Of a stretch of 64,000 nucleotides of DNA, positions 55,911 to 64,000 are shown piece after piece. Positions within the stretch are counted from its first letter, which is position 1; each line of letters opens with the position of its first letter. Below the pieces are notes generated by a model. It was not told where the DNA came from, did not search any database, and worked only from the letters and a program-made list of their open reading frames with translations. A program made the translations under genes and the position numbers. The stretch lies in NCBI GenBank assembly GCA_026936325.1, contig JAPTHN010000018.1:8079658-8143657 (forward strand), in the 5' to 3' direction. The DNA is from Platynereis dumerilii. Taxonomy: Eukaryota > Annelida > Polychaeta > Phyllodocida > Nereididae.

Positions 55911-57386
55911 CACAGCGAGCCTGGACAAACTTTGGGGTTAAAAAAATTGACCAAGAAAACGGTTAGCGCAGTGATTTAGAGGAATATCAGACGAACACTT
56001 CGATGTATCAAATGAAAAAATCTGTTGGAATTTTTCGAGATATTTGAGTTTTAATTTTTTTTTTTATCACACCCTATTCTTAGCATGGAATTTCCATCAA
56101 AAAATGCTCAGAATTACTTATTTTTCCTGTTATGTAATATCTAAGATAAAATTCATAATTCAAAAGTAAAAATATGCAGTCATAGTCTCTGCAGAAAGTA
56201 TGTACCACTGCATCCAGTCTGGCGGGGTGTGATAAACCTATAACAGCTAACATTACTGGCTGAAGGCCTGAGAAAATGTTTGCAATACCAAGTTGTGATA
56301 GTTACATAATTCTGGTGGATAATTTTAGCAAATTCAGTCTCATTATCTCATTGTAACAGGCTTTGTTGAGTTTTTGGTGCTTTTTATCACAAATTTTGTC
56401 ATTGTGAAACAAGCATTCCATAACTATGTAAAAGGATACACTATGTTGGGTAAATTATCGGACAACGCATGCATAGAATGTTTGTAAGTATCTGCTTCAC
56501 TATGAAGCTGGATCCCCTGATATTACATGAAAAGTCTTTGCAATTGGCCAATATACAAAAATAATAATAAAAGCTATAAATAAACAGTAATATTCATGCC
56601 TAATGTCTTTTGAGTACTTAAAATGGATGTTGGGTGTTTAATGTTGATGTTGGTTATCTGACATCCAAAATCAATCAGTCTTTAATTGTATAGAACAAGA
56701 AAATAGCATAAATTCAGTAAATTAGGCGAAAAAGTAGTTAATACGAACATGTACAACTATTACACATTAAGACTGTAATGTCAAAGTATTTTACACCATA
56801 CTTGACAAAATGCTTCAAAACATTCTGTCTATGCATTTTCTGATGATTCACTCAACATTGGCTGCACTTTACATGGTTGCAAAAGTACTTGTTTCAAAGT
56901 AGTGAAGTTCCTTATAAAACACACAAAAAGTCAATAAAACACCATAGAGTTCAAAAGTGAGGTTGATTCTACAGTTATTCACCAGAATGATGAAACTGAG
57001 GACAAGCTGGCAAACAAACATTTTTTATTAATTTTCTCCGAAAAGTTTACTGTTATAGGTTTATCACACTCTGTCAGTCTGGATGAAGTGGTATGTACTT
57101 GCTCTTGTGGCAATGACAGCATATTTCTTCTTCTGAATAACAACTTTTATCTTTGGTATTACACAACAGGAAAGATCGGCAATTTTGATCACTTTTTGAC
57201 GGAGATTCCATGCTAAGAATAGGGTGTGATAAATAAAAAATCTAAAACTCAGATATCTAAAAAAATTCCCAACAGATTTTTTAGTTTGATACATCAAAAT
57301 GTTTGTCTGACCTTCCTCTACATCACTGCGCTAACCGTTTTCTTGGTCAATTTTTTTAACCCCAAAGTTTGTCCAGGCTCGCTGTG
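55911..57386. mobile_element. Near-palindromic DNA transposon, possibly Chapaev-like
   Basis: It starts CACAGCGAGCCTGGACAAAC and ends with the inverted copy ...CGCTGTG. It is flanked by a 4-bp duplication CGCT (55907-55910 and 57387-57390). Inverted similarity continues inward far beyond the ends: GTGTGATAAACCTATAACAG at 56225 against 57040-57075, and GTGAAACAAG..ATGCATAGA at about 56405-56480 against 56815-56900. Arms of about 590 bp therefore surround a roughly 300-bp loop. It shares ATCTGTTGGGAATTTTT and GTGATAAAC words with 4554-7671, so the two are relatives. No ORF. Confidence 0.8.
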
Positions 57387-57506
57387 CGCTCTAATTGAAA
57401 TTTTAAAACCATTGGGCCACTGGGGAACATAATGCTATAATCTCTGACATGTGTCAGACTCCGAAGGCTACTCAAGCTTTAACTTTGATTTCTTTGCTTA
57501 TATCAG

Positions 57507-58580
57507 TTATGCAGAGACTATTCCAGATCTAATTTTCACGTCAGATCTCCCAGAAACACTCACAACGGCATTGGGTGTCGCATTGGTCCTCTCCTGGCAT
57601 CCAAACATTTTGCGAACCTCTCTTCTGAAGCCAGTGCCAGTCAAGCAGTATATGAAGAAGTTTATGCAGTGGTTCATGTTGACAAGTACCGCAGCAAAGG
57701 CGAAAAGAAGATAATTTTTGGGGTTGCTAAGCCCATACATGATGTTTATATAACTACTTACGCAGTATGGAGCAGTGAAGATGATGAAGCAAACGGAAAT
57801 ACCAAGCAGCATTATCGTCATGCCTCGGACATCCGACTGGTTTGAGTCCCTTGTTGTTTCTTGTCTCATCCTGCTTGACATTACCAGTTTGTATATGATG
57901 CAGATGTTGGCAACTATCATGAGGACAAATGGTATGACACAGTAGAATGCCAGGTCAAACCATGGGAAAAAATTAGCGGCATAATACGGTATATTCTTTT
58001 GGGACACGGAACAATAGTAATTTATCACATTACCAAATTCATCAGTAATTTCAGTCGCAGACATAACAAATAGCAAAGGAACGTATAAGGCATAGATGAA
58101 AGTGAATAGGGCACCCACGGCAACTTTAGCACGTTTGATGGTGGTTAATGAAGACGCTTTATGAGGGAACATTATCCCAATAAACCGTTCGAGGACTATT
58201 AGTAATAGAACCCAAACTGCATAGGTTTTCCCTGCAAAGAATATATAACCGTGCACCTTACATTGTGGGTCTGTTGCATATGCAGCACTCGTACCACCTA
58301 ACTCCAACATTATTTCTGGGATAGTAGTTACCAGGGAAACAAAAGTATCAGCGATAGCGAGTATACGAAATAAAAATGATGTTACTGATCCTTTCATACC
58401 CTTACGAGAAAACACAATAAGCGTCATAGTATTACCAAATAATGCAATAATTAGCTGCACAATAGCATAATATTTCAATAAGTAACCAGCAATTTTGAAT
58501 TCAATAGGTGTATTATTTATAACAATTCCCTTTTCTGTGGACAAGCCATCAGTGACAGTCGATGGCCAAGGGTCATCCAT
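57507..58580 (-). CDS. Rhodopsin-class peptide GPCR (FMRFamide-receptor-like), 357 aa
   Basis: This is a seven-helix plasma-membrane receptor of the same broad family as the one at 47802, about equally long but only moderately similar; the ligand is unknown. Helices lie near residues 33-58, 68-92, 108-138, 152-176, 204-232, 253-279 and 289-313. Visible landmarks are N50 (FGN), LAIAD with D78, C107 and C190 (disulphide), ERF at 131-133, FTAPY with P271 in helix 6, NFFIY at 307-311, and helix 8 FRREVRKMF. A sequon (N22-N-T) marks the outer N-terminus. The ATG lies 11 bases after a splice acceptor (58591). The TAA stop is 120 bp from a palindromic transposon, whose right arm holds an AATAAA word on this strand near 57025. 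Confidence 0.93.
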   Translation of the reverse strand: MDDPWPSTVTDGLSTEKGIVINNTPIEFKIAGYLLKYYAIVQLIIALFGNTMTLIVFSRKGMKGSVTSFLFRILAIADTFVSLVTTIPEIMLELGGTSAAYATDPQCKVHGYIFFAGKTYAVWVLLLIVLERFIGIMFPHKASSLTTIKRAKVAVGALFTFIYALYVPLLFVMSATEITDEFGNVINYYCSVSQKNIPYYAANFFPWFDLAFYCVIPFVLMIVANICIIYKLVMSSRMRQETTRDSNQSDVRGMTIMLLGISVCFIIFTAPYCVSSYINIMYGLSNPKNYLLFAFAAVLVNMNHCINFFIYCLTGTGFRREVRKMFGCQERTNATPNAVVSVSGRSDVKIRSGIVSA

Positions 58581-58590
58581 TATAGAAATG

Positions 58591-58606
58591 CTGAAAAGAA
58601 TCAGAA
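58591..58606 (-). promoter_or_regulatory. Splice acceptor of GPCR 5' intron
   Basis: On the minus strand, CTGATTCTTTTCAG/C ends at 58591, a good pyrimidine-rich acceptor 10 bases before the ATG. It pairs plausibly with the donor at 61273. Confidence 0.55.
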
Positions 58607-59495
58607 TGAAGAAGTCAATATTAAATGAGCAAATATGTGGAAAATTATGTTATCAGTAGACTGTTGATAATACATGCGGAAATACGTGCTCAGGTAAAAC
58701 TCCCACCCGCCCGCTTCACCAGGTCGGACATTTTTTTAGAATTTTCGACTGGGAGACCAACAAACCTTCATTTTGCGCCATGATGCACCACATCTATAGA
58801 TAAGCTGAAGATCCAAAAGATATATTTAACAATATGCTTGCAAACTTATATATAATATATTATTCATTGCACTCATATGTAAAAATGTACAGGGGTAATA
58901 CATTATACTATTTAAATAGTTGTATATATACTTTTGGAAAATCAAAAAGTGGACATAAAGTCCAACATTGTCTCCATCTCACAGAGTCTGTAAATTTGTT
59001 TTCAATGTCCTCTCTTTGCAGGAAACCAGTTCTCTTACGATATTGGCACGATCTTTCTCTGTTAACGAAATTACAAAGTTCATGTCCATAGTTCTTAAAA
59101 AGGCCATATTTACACCAATCAGGCCATTGTTTACTAAACTTAAATTGCTTATGAAATTTATTTTTTAGTTGTCACTGCCTAGCATAGAAAAACTCATCAG
59201 CTGCCATCTTTGGTATATTTGGTGCTGGACAGGCTTAAGCTTGTACCTACTTCATCAGTTCAGGGAGGAGAGACGATCTAGTAGTGAAGGGAAGATTCCA
59301 TAGCCGACGAATTGCTTTCCTCCATGTTACAAAGAAAGCATTTACATCAGAGTCTGTTATTTTCTAAGCCTCACATCACAGAAGCTACATACAACACTGG
59401 TAATTGAACAACCGATATGCATCACCAAACAACAGAATGTGTAAAACTTGAAACCAGTTCCATTGATGGATGTATTGTGTAGTTTACAGTATTTA

Positions 59496-59671
59496 GGCCA
59501 GCCATAATTGATATTCAGCTTCTCATATCTTCTCGAGACACTTTTTCTATGGTCAGTAGGTGTAACGAAAAAAAAAAAGGTGAAATTTATCTCAATTTTT
59601 TATAATGTCAATTTGATAAAAATTCTCGTTATGCTCCAGTCGAGAAGCTAAAAATTAAAAAAAGTCTGGCC
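59496..59671. mobile_element. PIF/Harbinger-type MITE, copy 1
   Basis: GGCCAGCCATAATTGAT at the left and an inverted worn copy ending GTCTGGCC at the right, flanked by TTA on both sides (59493-59495, 59672-59674). AGCTTCTC/GAGAAGCT lie inside each end. The 3-bp TTA duplication fits Harbinger elements. 176 bp. Confidence 0.75.
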
Positions 59672-59832
59672 TTATTTGACAGGATTGAGTGATCAATATC
59701 AACGGGAATACCAATAGAATTTTTAGACCCCAAGGGTGCTAATCGAGGATAATGCCTTTAGTGAATCTTTCTTCAGTTTAGTCTTTCTTTCCTGTGAATG
59801 AAATCAAGCCATGATCCTCTCATTAATATTTA

Positions 59833-60034
59833 GGCCACACATAATTGATCTTTAGCTTCTCGGATTCGTCTCAAGGCACTTTTTCTAGGGTCGGTCGGTA
59901 GGACAAAAAAAAGGTGAAAAAAAAAATTTTATAATGTCAAAAAAAAAAAAAATTTTTTCAATTTTTTTTTTCCATCGGCAGGAAATCTATTGTGTCGGCG
60001 GGTCCGCGAAGCTAAGAATAAATTATGTGTGGCC
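59833..60034. mobile_element. PIF/Harbinger-type MITE, copy 2
   Basis: GGCCACACATAATTGATC and the inverted AATTATGTGTGGCC, flanked by TTA at 59830-59832 and 60035-60037. It is closely related to 59496-59671, including GACACTTTTTCTA-type and A-rich centres. Confidence 0.8.
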
Positions 60035-60074
60035 TTACAGCAAATAAAACAGCATTGGTCTCATCAAATTGACT

Positions 60075-60300
60075 GTTATTCTTCTTCTTTCTTTAAGGTA
60101 TAATTATGTGTCATCTAAGTCAAAATAATACACTTTCTACTACTATTTATTATCTCTTGTATATATTAACTTATTGCCTACTGTGATTGTATGAATGTGT
60201 GTGTGAATGTGCTCAAATCCACTGAAAGTCTCTGTTTGTAACATTATGAATGGACGAATAAAAGTATATTCTATTCTATTCTATTCTATTCTATTCTATT
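60075..60300 (+). mobile_element. LINE 3' end with (TATTC)n tail
   Basis: A non-coding stretch ending GAATGGACGAATAAAAGTAT followed by five to six ATTCT units. Pentamer tails after an AATAAA word are usual at CR1-like LINE 3' ends. No coding part remains. Confidence 0.45.
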
Positions 60301-60677
60301 AAGGTGCAGTCCTCTTTCAGAGTATTACGCACCGGTATTATTGAAACAAACGGTTTGATAATGATAGATCCTCAACATCAACAAGGTCAAGTCTCTGCAC
60401 TTAAAATGGCTGTAATCCGCCATTGTCTCTCCACCGCGACATCATCATCTTTCAGAGTTTTTAAAATCGAGTTCAAATTGATAACGGGAAGCCTCAAACC
60501 ATTTCATTTGACATAGTGCCAGTGGTGTCCCTATGGGGGGGTATGTTCCCCCCCCAAGGTGCCGCCCCATATGTTTTCAACCTTGGCTAAAATATTCAAT
60601 TAGTACTGCATGTGGGAGTCTCTCCTGAAAATCGTGTGCCCCACTCCCAGGTGCCCCACGCCAGAGATCGCCTAGTT
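60301..60677. other. Non-coding, nothing recognised
   Basis: Includes a G-run and C-run pair near 60535-60560. No gene was recognised. Confidence 0.4.
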
Positions 60678-60686
60678 ATGCCACTA

Positions 60687-61184
60687 TAGAGTGTGTCAAT
60701 TTTTAATTTTTATGCAAATTCAAATATAGCATTAGTGCCTAAAATGTGCGTTTTGACCTGGAGAATCCAAATCGGTTCTCGAAATGGCAATATGACAATT
60801 CTTACCTACTTCAATTTTGGTTCAAAGTTTCAATGTTTTTTTCGTTTTCGACTATTTTCACCAATCTTTACATCTTTGTCAGTATTTACATCCAACATTC
60901 TAATTGACATGGTTGGAAAGCTCACAAAAAGAGCTTAATTTTGCCTACCAACATCAATGAAAATTCAATTAGCATCCTTTATGACAAATACTGACAAAGT
61001 TATAGAGAACCGCGCCATGTTCGAAAACTACAAAAACATTAAAAACTTTGAATCAAAATTGAAGTAGGTAAAAATTGTCGTATCGCCATTTCGAGAACAG
61101 ATTTGGATTCCCAAGGTCAAAACGCACATTTTAGGTACTAGTGCTTTTAGAAATTGCAAAAAAATTAAAAATTGACGCACCCTA
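60687..61184. mobile_element. Mutator-like MITE with perfect 9-bp duplication
   Basis: Long inverted arms of about 200 bp (60687-60890 and 60985-61184) begin TAGAGTGTGTCAATTTTTAA and, from the other end, TAGGGTGCGTCAATTTTTAA. ATGCCACTA flanks it exactly on both sides (60678-60686, 61185-61193). Long TIRs with a 9-bp duplication are the Mutator pattern. No transposase. It lies in the proposed 5' intron of the minus-strand GPCR. Confidence 0.85.
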
Positions 61185-61273
61185 ATGCCACTACATCACT
61201 CACAATTTAGTTTTCGTATTGTGGAACCATTTCTTCAATGTTGCAAACATAGCAAGTGCAAATATTGACTTAC

Positions 61274-61392
61274 CTGTTATTTATCAGCCAATAAATGAAT
61301 ATTTATATTGCTTCTTCTCCAATCAAAAATATATATCTAAAAGTTTGAAATGAAATATTGAATTCTCCTCCTCAAATATGTAGGCCATAGAA
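61274..61392 (-). other. Proposed non-coding first exon of the minus-strand GPCR
   Basis: On the minus strand AACAG/GTAAGT places a strong donor at 61274/61273. A TATA box lies about 30 bases before 61390. Splicing to 58591 would remove a 2.7-kb intron full of transposons. A short upstream ATG near 61388 opens a 21-codon frame that ends before the donor. There is no RNA evidence. Confidence 0.4.
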
Positions 61393-61418
61393 ATCTGCAA
61401 ATCCACCCAAGCCAGGCC

Positions 61419-61426
61419 CTTATATA
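61419..61426 (-). promoter_or_regulatory. TATA box, candidate promoter of the minus-strand GPCR
   Basis: TATATAAG on the minus strand followed by GGGCCTGGC. It is correctly spaced for a start near 61390, upstream of the proposed first exon. Confidence 0.4.
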
Positions 61427-61879
61427 GCTTTTTAAAAACAATTATAATACTATCAACTGAATTCTGATAGGCTCCTGGTATTGAAAACAAATCCTAATGG
61501 CTGATATTGTTAATACATGCATGCATTGCTTACTGAGACAGCAGACAAACGGTAGACATTGCAATTCCAAACCTCAGTTCACTGGGTCTCTCTGTCTTTG
61601 GACCTCCTTAGTTTTTCTACTCGACTTCTTCTCAATTAAGATAAGCCTCTCCTTTCCATTTATTACACACCATTAACGTTAAAGATGCAAGTATATGAAA
61701 CATTATTGGTATTAACTTGATTAAAAATAAGAGTGCAGACCATCTTTTGCTTCAGAAGAACTTTGACTGGATGCAGTGAAGCACAAGTTATGGTGTTCAG
61801 ACAATTGCTCCTTAATATGCAGAAGCAATAATCATATCATCGACGACATTATGTCACCAAAGTTGTATGTACACATGTG
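61427..61879. other. Non-coding, possible upstream region
   Basis: No ORF or repeat was recognised. It would be the upstream flank of the proposed promoter. Confidence 0.35.

Positions 61880-61921
<42 letters not shown>
61880..61921. repeat. (GATA)n microsatellite
   Basis: About ten GATA/TAGA tetramers. Confidence 0.95.
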
Positions 61922-62054
61922 TGGTAAGTGCAACCCTTTAAGCCCAGTTCTGAGCACTCACAAGGTTTGATCAATGAGATGGGAGAGAGAGCATGAGTCC
62001 TTAACATGTTACAAATTTACTCCATGTGAACCACTCCATGTGAACTTCTGCAAT

Positions 62055-62258
62055 GAAATGTGCTCATTAGCTCAGTCAGTAAAGCACTCACCTCACAAGC
62101 GAGGGACCAGGGTTCTATCCCCAGGCTGGCCATCATATCATTCTAATGCATTGTCGTTCGCATCAGACATTAATTGGAGGTGGCGTGGGCCCAGCTGTAG
62201 ATAAGTCTCTGGTTACCCACGTTAAATAATGTCTACGTTTACCTTTACCTTTACCTCA
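62055..62258 (+). mobile_element. tRNA-Val-like SINE with (TTTACC)n tail
   Basis: The head GCTCATTAGCTCAGTCAGTA (A box) is followed by an anticodon-loop-like CTCACAA (CAC, Val-like) and GGGTTCTATCCCC (worn B box). The body continues through GGTGGCGTGGGCCCAGCTGT and the element ends in three TTTACC units (62238-62256). The imperfect stems and long body make it a SINE, not a tRNA gene. Confidence 0.75.
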
Positions 62259-64000
62259 CACTGGTAAGAACAAATAGTTTGCCCCGATAAGTATGTTTGT
62301 GTGCGCACTTTTTTGTGTCACCTGGACCTAGTTAGGCAACACGGTTGCATCCGTTTGTCGATATAAGCGGAAAACCCATATGTACGGAGCCTTTGAAGGT
62401 TGATGCAAGGAAATAATATATTGAAAATAACACCAAAAAAATCATATCTCAAGAACTATTGGTCATAGAGACAAAAACTGTTTTGTTCACTCTTTTCTCA
62501 AAAGTTTCTTATCCCTGCTAACATGCTCCAACTGAATAAACCATCATGAACAATAATTATTACACATGAAAACAGATCAATCAGTTGTTATTCACACTTA
62601 GTCACTAAGCCTAATTTGTTACTAGCAGTTGATATTAATACTTGAGCTGTGGTCTCAAATGCTCACAGGGAATGACCAGATAGTGACGTCAGTATTGAGA
62701 TACTGACATCATCTCTGCATATATTCACATGAAACATGGCACACTAATATGAGATCTGTAATAACTTTGCTAAATGCATTAGACAATTCTATTCCATATC
62801 ATTGGCAGTCCATTCTGGAATTTTTCTTGAAAAAAAAAATGCTAGAAACCGTGAGAAGTGCTTAACTGTACATTCATTTTTCATTTTATAGGAGAACGCC
62901 CAATTGCAAATGTAAAGCCATAAAAAAATACTGTGTTTTACAAGAATTTTCAGCCAGATCTTCACTAGTTATAACTTTTGAGTAACGAAGAAAAAATAAT
63001 AAACAGGATTTTATTTATTAGTAACTTATTTATTCACAATAACTTAAATCATATGTACACAGTTGTCTTGAGTATGACAGAAGAATATGGGAATATAGGA
63101 AGCTGATATATGGTCTGAACTGATTGTCCATCAATAATATTGCAATAAAGAATAAATAAAGTAAATGAAATTGCAATCAAATGACCTTTTGAGTGCAATT
63201 GAGAGCCGATACCTTAAAAATTTACAAACTATTGTAAAATTATATATTGATTAATATGGATTTAAAAAATAAATGGGAAAAATATAAGCAAATAGGTCAT
63301 ACAAATATCTATGTATTTTAGACAATATTTTAGATCAATGTATTCTTCTTAAAATTTAGTGCTAATTGGGTAACACTGCAAAAATTCACATGAATTGAGA
63401 ATTCATTCAAAAGACAATATATACAGCAGAATTCTCAACAAGTTAAACAACGTTATAATGAATCAATTCTTGCCAATTTTCCAAATTAGAATGGACAAAT
63501 CCAAGGCTGAATCGCAACATAATCTTTTGTAGTTACGAAAGTTTTAGCTCCGAATGTTCCATAGCTACATTTATTTAACATTAAGCAATATTTCAATAAA
63601 TAGACCTCACATTAGAGATCTTCATGAATTGGTTTCCTGTATTTTATTGGAAGCCGATTCATAGATCATTTAAAAGCAGTTTTAATTTCTAGTACAGCAT
63701 ACAAAGTAACTCATTGTTGGGTGACTAGAAGGAAGTAATTATTAATGACACAATATGCACATCGCTAAGTTTTTTATACATAAAAAGTACACATTCAATA
63801 CGATTCAATTTATATTGACGATGACTAATAATATATCTCACATTCTGAAATCAATTATATAAATTATACATTTGTAAAGTTGTAAAAGGTACCAAAACCT
63901 GTTGGAAAGATAAACTAGTGGTATAACTGCTATACAATTAGGTAATACGTATACATATATATGTGATGACTGTTGTAGAAAGTTACAGTAAAAGTGATGC
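62259..64000. other. Non-coding AT-rich, nothing recognised
   Basis: No ORF above about 60 codons, no repeats with the rest of the window and no TIRs noticed. It becomes strongly AT-rich from 62940 on. Confidence 0.45.

Noticed and set aside
62064-62135. Functional tRNA-Val gene
   Set aside because: The T arm is worn and the sequence runs on into a SINE body with a TTTACC tail.

Overview
The window looks like nuclear DNA of a marine invertebrate, most likely a deuterostome such as an echinoderm or hemichordate. This is an inference from three things: large foldback elements, single-coding-exon orphan peptide GPCRs, and a mixed load of CR1/Jockey-type LINEs, tRNA-derived SINEs, DNA transposons, a Helitron and BEL/Pao fossils. 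Nothing in the sequence fixes the species. Only two host genes are convincing. Both encode rhodopsin-class (peptide/FMRFamide-receptor-like) GPCRs, and they lie tail to tail: one at 47802 on the plus strand, one ending at 57507 on the minus strand. Each has its coding region in one exon, with a splice acceptor just upstream of the ATG that implies a non-coding 5' exon. The minus-strand gene also has a plausible TATA box and 5' exon at 61274-61426.

Region by region. 1-11.7 kb: ancient BEL/Pao-like and Ty3/gypsy-like fossils, interrupted by a foldback element built of GTCC/GGAC motifs (2253-3974) and a large inverted-repeat element (4554-7671). 9.4-19.5 kb: a nest of transposons. A Crypton-like tyrosine-recombinase remnant (complete relative at 9440) carries a hAT element (11729-14944) whose BED-finger exon is split by a truncated LINE; further on it is split again by a LINE with an intact 1038-residue endonuclease-RT ORF. 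19.5-32 kb: SINEs, tandem duplications, more BEL/Pao fossils and small MITEs. 32.2-35.9 kb: a Helitron-like element containing about 3.3 kb of a 20-bp minisatellite. 36.5-38.2 kb: a repeat block with an older homologue at 28.7-29.5 kb that supplies empty sites for a mariner-like MITE and a second Helitron-like element. 39.5-44.1 kb: a CACTA-like element nested in an older TIR element. 44.2-47.7 kb: tandem repeats, a tRNA-like SINE and another TIR element.

47.8-61.5 kb holds the two GPCR genes. Between them are a TIR element with a younger MITE inside, a tRNA-derived SINE, a 31-bp minisatellite of about 52 units (53.9-55.5 kb) and an almost fully palindromic 1.48-kb element (55911-57386) related to the one at 4554. 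The proposed 2.7-kb 5' intron of the minus-strand GPCR carries two Harbinger-like MITEs, a LINE tail and a Mutator-like MITE with a perfect 9-bp target duplication. 61.9-64 kb: a GATA microsatellite, a SINE and featureless AT-rich DNA.

The observations most worth following are: the plus-strand GPCR frame runs on for 158 codons past a TAG created inside an 18-bp tandem duplication; a Helitron-like element houses a minisatellite that is stop-free on both strands and decays at its CpG positions; and several insertions are proven by empty sites or target duplications within this same window. No operons, CRISPR arrays, rRNAs or intact tRNA genes were seen.
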